Assembly (NCBI GenBank): GCA_913056335.1
Contig: CAJXLX010000028.1
Coordinates: 1 to 33,792 of the forward strand
DNA: 33,792 nucleotides
DNA from: an uncultured Rhodothermaceae bacterium
GTDB taxonomy: Bacteria; Bacteroidota; Rhodothermia; Rhodothermales; Salinibacteraceae
Direction of reading: 5' to 3'
Part shown: positions 18,759 to 28,769 of the stretch, in pieces
Position numbering within the stretch: position 1 is the first letter of the stretch
Layout: each line of letters begins with the position of its first letter
The notes under the pieces: model-generated
Seen by the model: the letters and a program-made list of their open reading frames with translations, nothing else
Databases searched by the model: none
Told to the model about the DNA's origin: nothing
Program-made: the position numbers and the translations under genes

Positions 18759-19082
18759 ATGGCCAACGAACTCATTCCAAACCGGCATCTGGAAGAGGCC
18801 GCAAGCCGGTTCAAAATCTTGAGCGAGACGGTGCGCCTTGAGCTGCTGAACCAGCTTCAGCTCAATGGTGAAATGACCGTGAGTGAGCTTGTGGAGGCCA
18901 CAGGGCACCGGCAAGCCAATGTAAGTAAGCACCTGGGTATGATGGCGCGCGAGGGGCTTCTGTCGCGCCGCAAGGAAGGACTGTACGTGTACTACCAGAT
19001 CAACGACCCCACACTCTCGGCTCTGTGCCTCCTTGTCTGTGGACGCATTCGCGAGGAGGAACTCGACGAACAGCCCTCCTGA
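18759..19082 (+). CDS. ArsR family winged-helix transcriptional regulator
   Basis: RFKILSETVRLELLNQLQLNGEMTVSELVEATGHRQANVSKHLGMMAREGLLSRRKEGLYVYYQI. Confidence 0.93.
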   Translation: MANELIPNRHLEEAASRFKILSETVRLELLNQLQLNGEMTVSELVEATGHRQANVSKHLGMMAREGLLSRRKEGLYVYYQINDPTLSALCLLVCGRIREEELDEQPS

Positions 19083-19263
19083 TTTTGCTGCGCATGTACT
19101 GGCAGTCTGACCCACCAGACGCTGCGGCCAGACAGAGCAGTCTGATTGCCTGTTACAACACAGGCAGATGTTACTCACAGCCCCGTCAAGGCGGCTACAC
19201 CCACGTCTCACTCAGCGTCCCTGGGGCGTTTCATCGTCTACCGACTTAGACTGCTGGATTGCT

Positions 19264-20832
19264 ATGGCTCGTTTCTATCTGTTGTTTGCTGCTGCCCTTC
19301 TGCTTGCTGCAGGCGGTCCCGCCTCCACATCGGCCCAAACGCTTGATGATGTCTTTCGGTACAGCGAGCGGGCTCCTGCCATCGGACCACACGACATGGG
19401 CTGGCTGGATGCCAATGGCACCGCCGGGAGCGGTACCTACACCGCGCTCTTCAGCAATCCGGCGGGGCTCGGGTGGGCATCGTCGTCCACGTTTGCTGGC
19501 GGCCTGGTGGGCGACTTTACCACCAACGAGGCGCGGCTCTTCCTGCCCAGCACCACATCAGCGCCCTTTGATCGTACGCAGTCGGGCTATCGCATTGGCA
19601 ATGCCGCACTCACCTACCGCGTCCCCACCGATCAGGGCAATCTCGTTTTGGGGGCGGCCATTGGCCGCACGCGCAGTTTCGACCGCACGCTTGTTGCCTC
19701 CGGCATCAACGGGCAGAGCTCCATCACCGATACGTTTCTGCCCAGCTCGCCCTCTCCGCTTCCTAACGACGACGGCTCGTTCACCTTCGACCGTCGCCTC
19801 ACCACGCTTGCATTCGACGCCGGAGCCATCGAGTTCGACCCCAACCGGGCGGATAGTCCCACCAACGACTTCATCCAAGCGGTGCGTCCCGGCAGCAACA
19901 CGAACGTCGAGCAGCGCGAAGACCTCATCGAAAGTGGCGGACTCTACGATACCAGCTTTGGAGGGGCCATTGAGGTGGCGCCCGATGTGATGCTTGGCGG
20001 TGCGTTCACGGTGGCCTTCGGATCGTACTCGTTCGATCGCATCTACGAAGAGGTCGATGTCAATAACACGCACACCGGCAGCCAATACGACGTGATTCTG
20101 GGCGATGGCGCAGTGCTTAGCGGATTCGACGCGCTGCGGTACGAACAGGGCATCGAAGCAGATCTTACCGGCTTTGGGGCGCGCTTCGGAGCCTCGGCCA
20201 AGCCGGTCGATCAGTTACGCGTAGGCGTTTCGTTTGCAACGCCCACGTACTACACCGTTACCGAAACCTTTGGCACGCGCATCGAAACGTTCTTCGACGA
20301 GGGCGGCTCGCTGGCTGCGGGGGCGATTGACGACAACGCATTTGAATACGAAGTCCGCACGCCGTGGCGCGTCTCCGCCGGAGCCGAATTCAATCTGGGT
20401 CCGTTTAACCTGGCAGGAGATGTCGAGGTGATCGACTGGTCAACGCTGAACTTTACCGCCGAGGGGGCTGGTCTTGAAGTGGAGCGCGACATCGACCGGC
20501 AGATCCGCGAGCTGGATGTGACGGTGAACTCGCGCGTGGGGGCGTCCTTCGCGATTGATGCGCTCACGGTTCGCGGAGGGACAGCCTTTCAGCCGAATCC
20601 TGATGACACCGGCCCCCGAAGCGACCGCACGTTCTTCTCAGGCGGTCTTAGCTACACCTTCGACTCGCAGCTCACATTCGACTTCGGCTGGATGCAGGAG
20701 CGCTTCACCGATGAGTTCGTGGCTTACGGCACCACCGAGGTCCCCGATGCTCGGGGCACAGCTCCGGGGCTGCGCGCCGATGAAGATATACAGCGCAACA
20801 CCTTCTCGATTGGAATGCGGTATCGGTTCTAA
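19264..20832 (+). CDS. Outer-membrane beta-barrel protein, OmpP1/FadL-like
   Basis: Signal peptide MARFYLLFAAALLLAAGGPASTSAQ; SGTYTALFSNPAGLGWASSSTFAGG; beta-rich sequence ending in aromatic NTFSIGMRYRF. Confidence 0.8.
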   Translation: MARFYLLFAAALLLAAGGPASTSAQTLDDVFRYSERAPAIGPHDMGWLDANGTAGSGTYTALFSNPAGLGWASSSTFAGGLVGDFTTNEARLFLPSTTSAPFDRTQSGYRIGNAALTYRVPTDQGNLVLGAAIGRTRSFDRTLVASGINGQSSITDTFLPSSPSPLPNDDGSFTFDRRLTTLAFDAGAIEFDPNRADSPTNDFIQAVRPGSNTNVEQREDLIESGGLYDTSFGGAIEVAPDVMLGGAFTVAFGSYSFDRIYEEVDVNNTHTGSQYDVILGDGAVLSGFDALRYEQGIEADLTGFGARFGASAKPVDQLRVGVSFATPTYYTVTETFGTRIETFFDEGGSLAAGAIDDNAFEYEVRTPWRVSAGAEFNLGPFNLAGDVEVIDWSTLNFTAEGAGLEVERDIDRQIRELDVTVNSRVGASFAIDALTVRGGTAFQPNPDDTGPRSDRTFFSGGLSYTFDSQLTFDFGWMQERFTDEFVAYGTTEVPDARGTAPGLRADEDIQRNTFSIGMRYRF

Positions 20833-20853
20833 CTGAACGATGCGAGGGCAGCC

Positions 20854-21897
20854 TCAGTTATTCTGCTGAGCACGCCGCTGTCGCATCAGTTTATAGTAGT
20901 CTTGGGCGGCGCGATTGTGCTCGCGCAGCGTGCGGCTGAACGTATGCCCGCCGGTGCCATTGGCAACGAAGTAGAGGTAGCTGTGGGATTCAGGGCGGGC
21001 CACAGCACGCAGCGACGACCGCGAGGGATTGGTGAGCGGACCAGGCGGTAGCCCCCGAAACTGGTACGTGTTATAGTCGTGCTCGATCTCATAATCGGCA
21101 AAGAGGAGGCGGCGCTTGCTGCCTTCTTCTTCCATGACAGCGTACTGCACAGTCGGGTCGGCCTGCAGCGGCATTCCAATCTCTAACCGATTCAGGTAGA
21201 CGCCGGCCACACGCGGCTTCTCGTCGGAGAGGGCCGTCTCCCACTCTACAATCGAGGCCAGGATGGCGGCATCGTGCACACTCAGGTCGCGCGCATCGAG
21301 TCCGTCGCGCAGATCCTGCTCCGCAAAGCGGTCAAACGTCTCCTTAATGTGCTCGACCACCGACACGGGGGAGGACTGCCAGTAGAAGTGATACGTGTCA
21401 GGCAGCATGTAGCCAAATAGATCGGTGGGCGTGGTACCCAACTCAGCAGCCAGTGTAGAGTCGCTAAGAGCAGCCCGAAATGCGTCGGCGTTAAACGCCA
21501 TGTTGCGCGCCGCTCGCTGGGCGACCACATCGGGCGTTGTGCCCGGCGGAATGGTGACGCGCACCGGGGTTTGCAAGCCCTTGCGGATCGTGTCGAGTAA
21601 CTCCCAATTCGAGGTGCCCGCTGCAAATGTATAGTGACCCGCCTTCACCTGATTCCGCCAGCCCGTAAGGCCACCAAACCAGCGCATCGAACGGGGAGAT
21701 GCCAGCAGTCCAGCTGATTCGAGACTGTCGAGCGTCGTTTCGAATGAGGTGCCTTCGGGAATCGTAACGCTGCGTTCGCCATCGAACGTCGGTGTATTGC
21801 TCGAAAATGCCAGGAGGGCCCCAGCCAACCCTATGCCGGTGGCTACAACCACCAGTATTGCCAGGGCCCATCGGATCCATGTGTTCATAGCCAGCAA
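20854..21897 (-). CDS. mltG: Endolytic murein transglycosylase MltG
   Basis: N-terminal TM; LASIVEWETALSDEKPRVAGVYLNRLEIGMPLQADPTVQYAV and LPPGPLTNPSRSSLRAVARP. Confidence 0.94.
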   Translation of the reverse strand: MLAMNTWIRWALAILVVVATGIGLAGALLAFSSNTPTFDGERSVTIPEGTSFETTLDSLESAGLLASPRSMRWFGGLTGWRNQVKAGHYTFAAGTSNWELLDTIRKGLQTPVRVTIPPGTTPDVVAQRAARNMAFNADAFRAALSDSTLAAELGTTPTDLFGYMLPDTYHFYWQSSPVSVVEHIKETFDRFAEQDLRDGLDARDLSVHDAAILASIVEWETALSDEKPRVAGVYLNRLEIGMPLQADPTVQYAVMEEEGSKRRLLFADYEIEHDYNTYQFRGLPPGPLTNPSRSSLRAVARPESHSYLYFVANGTGGHTFSRTLREHNRAAQDYYKLMRQRRAQQNN

Positions 21898-21924
21898 GCG
21901 AAAGCGCAGTGGAAAATGATGAGA

Positions 21925-22296
21925 TTACTCGGTATGCCCTTCGTACGTGCGCTGCTCCAAACTACGTGTCTCCTCCACGATCTGCTCAAAGATGCGGCGG
22001 ATGGCGTTATCGGTGAATGGGCCCGTATTCGACTCAATCACGTTTTCCATCACCTCGGCCTCGCGGGTGGGCACATACGCACGCATCCCAATAACGTGTT
22101 TAATGGCCCCAATCACATGCGCATACGCTGTTCGCTCGTTCAGAAGCTGTACCAGTTGATGATCAATCGCATCGATGCGATCGCGGAACGGAGCGAGATC
22201 CGCACCGCTCAGGTCATCAGAAAGTGGCGGCAAGGCCTCTGAGAAGCGAGCGGCTTGGTCAAGACTTTTGTCGAGCGAGGGCGTATCCGAATCCAT
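21925..22296 (-). CDS. Chorismate mutase, AroQ-type
   Basis: LAPFRDRIDAIDHQLVQLLNERTAYAHVIGAIK...YVPTREAEVMENV...RIFEQIVEETRSLEQ. Confidence 0.9.
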   Translation of the reverse strand: MDSDTPSLDKSLDQAARFSEALPPLSDDLSGADLAPFRDRIDAIDHQLVQLLNERTAYAHVIGAIKHVIGMRAYVPTREAEVMENVIESNTGPFTDNAIRRIFEQIVEETRSLEQRTYEGHTE

Positions 22297-22329
22297 GGTA
22301 GTAAAAGCAGAGAGCAGAGTAAGAAGTCT

Positions 22330-23343
22330 TTACGCCAGCGTGAGGCGCGGATTAATATCGAGGGTGAAGGGGGAGACGGTGGGCCAGTGCATCCGGGCGG
22401 CAGCAGCAATCATCGCCGCGTTGTCCATGCAAAACTGCGGGTCGGGCAGGTGGATATGCAGGTCCTGCTCGGTGCCCAACATCTGGAGCGCATCGCGCAG
22501 GCCGCGGTTGGCCGATACGCCGCCCACCACCGCCACATGTTTTACGCCCGTGTCGAGCGCAGCGCGGCGTACGGCATCCACAAGGACATCGACCACCGCC
22601 TGTTGGAACGAGGCACAGATGTCAGCGCGGTGCGCCTCAACGAACGCGTCACGCTCGGCCTCTGGGATGTCGCGCAGGAAGTAGAGCACCGAGGTCTTAA
22701 GTCCACTGAACGAGAACGAAAGATCGTCGAAGCGCGACCGGGGAAAGTCGTGGAACGCAGGATCGCCTTGCTGGGCGTGCCGGTCGACTACAGGACCACC
22801 AGGGTAGCCCAGGTTCAGCATCTGGGCCACTTTGTCGAAGGCCTCGCCCGCGGCGTCGTCGCGGGTTTGGCCGAGCACAGTGTACATGCCAACATCCGAC
22901 ACGTGTACCAGCTGGGTGTGTCCACCCGAGACGATGAGGCTGAGGTAGGGCATGGGCGGTCCCTGCCCGGTAATGTGAGTGGAATACAGGTGTCCTTCCA
23001 GATGATTCACCCCTACAACGGGGCAACCGGTGGCATATCCAAACGACTTCGCAAAGCTAAGTCCCACAAGAAGCGCGCCAGGCAGTCCGGGACCACATGT
23101 TACAGCCACCCCATCCAGGTCGTGCGGGGCACAGCCGGCCTCATCGAGCGCGCGCTGCACCACAGGCCCGATGTAGCGCTCGTGGTTGCGAGACGCAAGT
23201 TCGGGCACGATGCCCCCGTAGTTGGCATGCACATCGTGCTGCGAGGATACTACATTGGAGCGCAGCACGGTGCCATCAAGCACCGCAGCGGCGGTATCGT
23301 CGCACGAGGTTTCAATGCCTAAGAGAACAGGCGAGGCAGCCAT
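22330..23343 (-). CDS. tsaD: tRNA N6-adenosine threonylcarbamoyltransferase TsaD
   Basis: LGIETSCDDTAAAV; GGIVPELASRNH; GVNHLEGHLYS; LIVSGGHTQLV; GGVSANRGLRDAL. Confidence 0.96.
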   Translation of the reverse strand: MAASPVLLGIETSCDDTAAAVLDGTVLRSNVVSSQHDVHANYGGIVPELASRNHERYIGPVVQRALDEAGCAPHDLDGVAVTCGPGLPGALLVGLSFAKSFGYATGCPVVGVNHLEGHLYSTHITGQGPPMPYLSLIVSGGHTQLVHVSDVGMYTVLGQTRDDAAGEAFDKVAQMLNLGYPGGPVVDRHAQQGDPAFHDFPRSRFDDLSFSFSGLKTSVLYFLRDIPEAERDAFVEAHRADICASFQQAVVDVLVDAVRRAALDTGVKHVAVVGGVSANRGLRDALQMLGTEQDLHIHLPDPQFCMDNAAMIAAAARMHWPTVSPFTLDINPRLTLA

Positions 23344-23471
23344 GAGGGCGGTGGGGGGAGCACAAAAGAGCAGCAAACGCACGAATGCGCGACCGGAGGC
23401 GGGGGTTTCACGCCATGCAGCGATGATATGTCGAATAGGGCATGTGGGCTGCTATGCGGAGCTCCCATGCC

Positions 23472-23505
23472 AAAACGCCTCGTCTGCCGGGTAGCAAACG
23501 AGGCG
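23472..23505 (-). terminator. Rho-independent terminator downstream of sdhB
   Basis: cgcctcgt (23476-23483) / acgaggcg (23498-23505), 8-bp perfect stem followed on the minus strand by TTTT. Confidence 0.75.
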
Positions 23506-23552
23506 CCGAATCATACTGCATAACATCAGCTGTGCGAGCTGGGGGCCATCTG

Positions 23553-24260
23553 TTACGCCGTCACTGCCGAGCGCCGCTTCAGGGCCGAGAGCCAGCGCGT
23601 AATATCGATATCTTTGGGGCAGGCCTCGTTGCAGTTAAAGATGGTGTAGCACTTCCAGAGCCCGTTCTCCGAGTCGACTGTGTCGAGGCGTTCGCCTTCA
23701 CCGTCATCGCGCGTGTCGAAAGTGTAGCGATAGGCTTTGAGCATGGCTGCCGGACCCAAGTAGTCGGGACTCGCCCACGTGCTGGGGCACGCGTGCGTGC
23801 ATGCGCCACACATGATGCACTTAGTGGCCTCCTCAATAATCTCGTGCTCAGCAGGCGACTGCTTGCGCTCTTTCTCAGGAGCCGGATTGTCGTTAATGAG
23901 CCAGGGCTTAACCTCGCGGTATTTCTCGAAGAACCGCGACTGGTCGATCACCAGGTCTTTGATAACAGGTGCAGCAGGCAGCGGTGCAAACTTTACCGTG
24001 GCTCCGTCACTATCGACGAGATCTTGTACCAGCACTGAACAGGCCAGCTTGTTTTCTCCATTGATCTGCATGGCATCGGAACCGCAGACGCCGTGTGCGC
24101 AACTCTTGCGTAGCGAGAGGGTGCCGTCGATGTGCCACTTTACGTGGAGCAGCAGGGCCAATGCGCTGTCGAGCGGGTCGGCAGGCACCTCGTACGACTC
24201 CCAGTGCGGAGCGTCATCCTTCTCTGGATTGTAGCGCTTTATTTCAACGTTCAGGGTCAT
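23553..24260 (-). CDS. sdhB: Succinate dehydrogenase/fumarate reductase iron-sulfur subunit
   Basis: RKSCAHGVCGSDAMQINGENKLAC; CIMCGACTHACPS; CNEACPKDIDI. Start at the internal Met MTLNVEIKRYNP. Confidence 0.95.
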   Translation of the reverse strand: MTLNVEIKRYNPEKDDAPHWESYEVPADPLDSALALLLHVKWHIDGTLSLRKSCAHGVCGSDAMQINGENKLACSVLVQDLVDSDGATVKFAPLPAAPVIKDLVIDQSRFFEKYREVKPWLINDNPAPEKERKQSPAEHEIIEEATKCIMCGACTHACPSTWASPDYLGPAAMLKAYRYTFDTRDDGEGERLDTVDSENGLWKCYTIFNCNEACPKDIDITRWLSALKRRSAVTA

Positions 24261-24360
24261 AAAAAGAGGGGGGCTGATAACGGAAGCGGGCACCGTGCAG
24301 TACCTTGCCACAGGCAAAGGGCACCGCACGAGGCCATAGGAGCAGGCTTCCCAGTGAGGG

Positions 24361-26103
24361 TTAGTACTTACGTTCTTTCGGCTCGAATCGTGTAATCACG
24401 ACATCCTTATCGGCAAACTCGTAGTTGCCTTCACCGTCGCTGTAAAACAGCGTGTGCTCAAGCCATTCGTCATCGTTGCGGTTCTGATAGTCTTCGCGAG
24501 AGTGGGCGCCGCGGCTCTCTGTGCGGTAGTGCGCACTGGCCGCAATAGCTTCCGCGTAATCGACCATAAAGCCAATCTCGACGGCGTCCATCAGGTCGGT
24601 ATTGAACTTTTTGCCCTTGTCCTCCACCACGACATGCTTGGCCCGCTCACGCAGTGCCTTTAGGTCGTTAAGGGATTCGGAGAGGGTCTCATCGGTGCGG
24701 AAGACACTCACATTCGACATCATCGTCTCCTGCAGGTCCGTGCGCACCTTCACCGTAGGCTCGCCGTCTTCCGATGTATTCGCAAGCAGGTCATCGAGCA
24801 GGTTGCGCGTTTCTTGCTCCGGCTCGTCGGGAAGCGCCGCAAACGATTTGCCTTCGCGGACTTCTTTTGCCATCTGCATGCCGGCGCGGCGTCCGAAGAC
24901 GACCAGCTCCAGCAGCGAGTTCGTACCCAAACGGTTGGCGCCGTGCACGCTCACGCACGCGCACTCGCCGACGGCAAAGAGGCCCGGTACTGAGGTGCCT
25001 CGCTCTTTCGTTTCGACGTGGCCATCAGCGTCTGTTGGAATGCCCCCCATGGCGTAGTGGCAGGTGGGCGCCACCGGAATGGGCTCATGCTTCGGGTTCA
25101 CGCCCATGTACGTGCGTGAGAACTCCGAAATCTCAGGGAGCTTCTTATCGAGCACCTCATCACCCACGTGGGTCAGATCGAGGTGAACGTAGTCTTTGCC
25201 GTTTACGCCGCGTCCCTCGCGAATTTCTTTGTAGATACACTGCGAGACCATGTCGCGCGGGGCCAGGTCCTTCACAGTGGGCGCGTAGCGTTCCATGAAG
25301 CGCTCGCCCTCCGAGTTACGTAAGATCCCGCCCTCGCCCCGAGCGCCCTCGGTAATGAGGATACCGAGCCGGTAGAGCCCGGTGGGGTGGAACTGCACGA
25401 ACTCCATATCTTCCAGCGGAATGCCAGCACGCAGCATCATCGACATGCCGTCTCCGGTCCCAGCGTGCGCATTCGAGGTTGTTTTGAAGGCGCGCCCGTA
25501 TCCGCCCGTAGCGAAGCAGACCACCTTCGCGTGAAAGGTGTGGACTTCCCCGGTCAGTATTTCGTAGGCAACGACCCCCGCCGGTTCGCCATCTGGATTC
25601 ATGATCAGGTCCAGCACCTGAAACTCATCGTAGAAGCGCACGCCCTGCTTCGTGCACTGGTCGTAGAGCGTGTGCAGAATGGTGTGGCCAGTGCGGTCGG
25701 CCGCATGGCAGGCGCGGCGCACCGGCGACTCCCCAAAGTTGCGGGTGTGTCCCCCAAAGCGGCGCTGCGAAATGGTGCCTTCCGAGTTCCGGCTAAACGG
25801 AACGCCGTAGTGCTCCAGTTCGACGATGGTGCGCGGGGCATCTTTGCAGAGCGCCTCAATGGCATCCTGATCGCCGAGATAATCGCTGCCTTTCACAGTA
25901 TCAAAGGCATGCCACAGCCAGTGATCTTCCTCTTCGTTTCCGAGGGCAGCGCTAATGCCCCCCTGGGCAGCTCCAGTATGAGAGCGTAGCGGATGGAGCT
26001 TCGAGACAACGGCAACATCGGCTCCGCCTTCTTTAGCGTAGAGCGCGGACATGAGGCCCGCCCCGCCGGCGCCGACGATGAGGACATCGTGGGTGAATGT
26101 CAT
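24361..26103 (-). CDS. sdhA: Succinate dehydrogenase flavoprotein subunit
   Basis: [85 protein letters not shown]. Confidence 0.97.
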   Translation of the reverse strand: MTFTHDVLIVGAGGAGLMSALYAKEGGADVAVVSKLHPLRSHTGAAQGGISAALGNEEEDHWLWHAFDTVKGSDYLGDQDAIEALCKDAPRTIVELEHYGVPFSRNSEGTISQRRFGGHTRNFGESPVRRACHAADRTGHTILHTLYDQCTKQGVRFYDEFQVLDLIMNPDGEPAGVVAYEILTGEVHTFHAKVVCFATGGYGRAFKTTSNAHAGTGDGMSMMLRAGIPLEDMEFVQFHPTGLYRLGILITEGARGEGGILRNSEGERFMERYAPTVKDLAPRDMVSQCIYKEIREGRGVNGKDYVHLDLTHVGDEVLDKKLPEISEFSRTYMGVNPKHEPIPVAPTCHYAMGGIPTDADGHVETKERGTSVPGLFAVGECACVSVHGANRLGTNSLLELVVFGRRAGMQMAKEVREGKSFAALPDEPEQETRNLLDDLLANTSEDGEPTVKVRTDLQETMMSNVSVFRTDETLSESLNDLKALRERAKHVVVEDKGKKFNTDLMDAVEIGFMVDYAEAIAASAHYRTESRGAHSREDYQNRNDDEWLEHTLFYSDGEGNYEFADKDVVITRFEPKERKY

Positions 26104-26161
26104 GGTAGTACAAGAGACAAATGAGCGGAACAGTCAAACAAGGGGAGGCCGCTGGGAAGCG

Positions 26162-26641
26162 TTACCAGCCCGCCACGAGCACGGAGTACGTGCCCACGAC
26201 AAATAGGACGAGAGCCAACGACCACGACAGCACCTTCGCGGTCTTGCGCGCCATCGGGTTGCGAATGTAGTCCGACATCACGTTGTTGAGCCCGTAGAAT
26301 CCGTGATGCAGTGCCACGATCAGGAAGAGGATGTTAAATGCTTTCCAGAGGACCGCGTACACCGGATCGGCCAGGCGGAGCATCACTACGTCGTGTGGTG
26401 TAACCTCGGCGGTTTCGCCAAAGCGCGCTTCGACCGCAGCCTCAGCCTCGGGCGTGTAACCCGGCAAGACGTCGTTTTCAATCTGCTCGGTGGAAAGTAC
26501 ATCATGCGAAATGGTGGCCGTCTGCTGGTCGTAGTGCTGCACCCAAAAGTGGGTAATCAGCATAAAAATGAGAAACGTACCCGTAATGCGGTGCAGAAAC
26601 CAGCTCTGGGCGTTGGAGGTTGAGGCGGCGCGAGAAGCCAT
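26162..26641 (-). CDS. sdhD: Succinate dehydrogenase membrane anchor subunit (SdhD-like)
   Basis: Three TM segments, WFLHRITGTFLIFMLITHFWVQH and LHHGFYGLNNVMSDY, in the sdh cluster. Confidence 0.85.
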   Translation of the reverse strand: MASRAASTSNAQSWFLHRITGTFLIFMLITHFWVQHYDQQTATISHDVLSTEQIENDVLPGYTPEAEAAVEARFGETAEVTPHDVVMLRLADPVYAVLWKAFNILFLIVALHHGFYGLNNVMSDYIRNPMARKTAKVLSWSLALVLFVVGTYSVLVAGW

Positions 26642-26763
26642 AGCAGGTGGAGAGTCAGAACGAGAAGACCAACGAGCGCCCACTTCGGGCGAGACAGCGA
26701 TCAGGGCACCTGGCAGATAGCGAAGCGCACACGTATCGCGCTAAGCACCTGCCGAAGACCACA

Positions 26764-27189
26764 TTAGGCAGCCAGAAAGAAGTAATCGATCAATGAAGAG
26801 ATGGTAGGGTATCCCCCTACAACGATCAATACGGCCGCCACACCGCCAAGCGCCCAAAACAGCCGCTTTTGGTTGGGGCTCCATCCCAGAAAGTCGATCA
26901 GCACGATACGGAAGCCATTCAGGGCGTGATACACCACGGCTGCCAGCAGGAGAAACTCTCCTATCTTAAATATCGGCGCATGGTAGCCCGCGATGAGCTC
27001 GTTGAACGATGCCCGATCAGTAAGGGCACGCAGCCCCCATACATGAACAACCAAGTATGCCACAAGTGCGAGGCCGCTCAGGCGGTGCGCCATCCAGGCA
27101 AACATCCCAGTGCGTACGCGGTAACGCTGAAAACGACTGTCTTGAGAAGCGGCAGACTTAGCCGGTTGGTCAATGGTGTCAACAGCCAT
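26764..27189 (-). CDS. sdhC: Succinate dehydrogenase cytochrome b556 subunit
   Basis: GMFAWMAHRLSGLALVAYLVVHVWGLRAL...YHALNGFRIVLIDFLGW. Confidence 0.9.
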   Translation of the reverse strand: MAVDTIDQPAKSAASQDSRFQRYRVRTGMFAWMAHRLSGLALVAYLVVHVWGLRALTDRASFNELIAGYHAPIFKIGEFLLLAAVVYHALNGFRIVLIDFLGWSPNQKRLFWALGGVAAVLIVVGGYPTISSLIDYFFLAA

Positions 27190-27518
27190 AAGATTGAGGA
27201 AGACGATGCTATAAGGGTGAGTAGGCAGCAAGTGTGCCGCCATATGCGAGAACAGCGACAAGCCGAACGCCCCGCGCTACCAGAAGCTGTCCACACAAGC
27301 TGTGCACAACTCGTGCCTGAGGGAAGAATCGGGCTTCCCAAGGGGCTTGGCTCGTTGAGCCTGATGCGCTTGTGCGGAATACAAGGGTCAAAGCGTATGT
27401 GTATGTATTCTGCAGTAGCAAAGATGCCTATGGCGAACTCACTGTAAAAGTTTCATGATCGCCCCGCTGCAGGCGGGAGTTAACAAAGGGCCCAAGCGTA
27501 CGCTGCACGAGACGGGTA

Positions 27519-27552
27519 GGCGCATGCGTCGAAGTCTTCAGACCCATGCGCC
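27519..27552. other. Inverted repeat between gltA and sdhC
   Basis: ggcgcatg (27519-27526) / catgcgcc (27545-27552), 8 bp perfect; inner gtc/gac and gaag/cttc pairs; no adjacent T tract. Confidence 0.4.
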
Positions 27553-27629
27553 CTCGTCAGAACCCCTCCACTTGGGCATCCCTGATTGGGCATCCCCTAC
27601 CTGGGCGAACGCGCTACTGCGCAGATTCG

Positions 27630-28769
27630 CTATCGCTCATCGATAGGCACCACCGTACGCCCGGTTTTACCAACATAGGCAGCACGGGGACGAATAAGGC
27701 GGTTATCGGCCCACTGCTCCAGCAGGTGCGCCGTCCAGCCCGCCGAGCGGCTCAGTGCAAAGATCGGCGTGAAGAGATCCGGATCCAGCCCCATCATATA
27801 GTACGTCGAGGCGCTAAAGAAGTCGACGTTCGGATCAAGGCCCTTCTCCGACTTCACGGTGTTAAGGATCGCCATACTGTAGTCATACCATTTGGTGGCA
27901 TTCTTTTCCTCGCTGAGCTCCTGCAGGCGCTCGCGCAGGATGGCTGCACGCGGATCCATGGTGCGGTACACACGATGGCCAAACCCCATGACGCGCTCTT
28001 TGTTGTCAAGCTTCTCTTGTACGTACTGGGCCGGGTCAGCGCCTTTTTTGTCGATGTCAAGCAGCATGCGCATAACCTCGCGGTTGGCACCACCGTGCAG
28101 CGGTCCCTTCAAGGCACCGATCGCACCCGAGACGGCCGAGTACATATCCGACAGCGTCGAGCCAATAACACGGCTGGTAAAGGTGGAGGCGTTAAGGCCG
28201 TGGTCGGCATGCAGCACAAGGCACGTGTCAAACGTAGCCTCTGCGGCACTACCGGGGGCCTCCCCGTTCAACATGTACAGGAAGTTGTAAGCCATTGATG
28301 CCTCATCGAGCGGAGCGATCGGCTCATCTCCACTGCGAAGACGAGCGAAGGCCGCGATGATCCCGGGGGTACGTGCCAGAAGACGCGTAGCCTTGCGGCG
28401 ATTTGCTTCGGGCGAGTCGGCATCGGCTTCGTCGTCGTAGAGGCCAAGCGCAGAAACGGCAGTACGAAGTACAGCCATCGGATGCGCGGTGTCTGGGGCC
28501 TGGCGCAGGATGTCGATCACCGGAGCCGGAAGCTCACGGGCGGCTCGCAGATCGCTCTTGAGCGCGTCGAGCTGGGGCTGCGTGGGCAGATCGCCATTCC
28601 ACAACAGGTAAACCACCTCCTCAAACGAAGCATTTTCAGCCAAATCGTGAATATCGTATCCACGATACACAAGCTGTCCGGTCTCGCCGTCAATCGACGA
28701 GAGTTCGGACGACAGCGCAACGACGCCTTCTAAGCCGCGCACTTCTTCGGATTTACTTTGGGTAGCCAT
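27630..28769 (-). CDS. gltA: Citrate synthase
   Basis: YRGYDIHDLAENASFEEVVYLLWNGDLPT; LHADHGLNASTFTSRVIGSTLSDMYSAVSGAIGALKGPLHGGANREVM; MGFGHRVYRTMDPRA. Confidence 0.97.
   Translation of the reverse strand: MATQSKSEEVRGLEGVVALSSELSSIDGETGQLVYRGYDIHDLAENASFEEVVYLLWNGDLPTQPQLDALKSDLRAARELPAPVIDILRQAPDTAHPMAVLRTAVSALGLYDDEADADSPEANRRKATRLLARTPGIIAAFARLRSGDEPIAPLDEASMAYNFLYMLNGEAPGSAAEATFDTCLVLHADHGLNASTFTSRVIGSTLSDMYSAVSGAIGALKGPLHGGANREVMRMLLDIDKKGADPAQYVQEKLDNKERVMGFGHRVYRTMDPRAAILRERLQELSEEKNATKWYDYSMAILNTVKSEKGLDPNVDFFSASTYYMMGLDPDLFTPIFALSRSAGWTAHLLEQWADNRLIRPRAAYVGKTGRTVVPIDER

Noticed and set aside
22255-23322. 355-aa plus-strand ORF antisense to tsaD
   Set aside because: Shadow ORF; tsaD motifs on the minus strand are unambiguous
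27573-27596. Short direct repeat tgggcatccc x2 (14-nt period)
   Set aside because: Only two copies, too short for CRISPR or a meaningful tandem repeat
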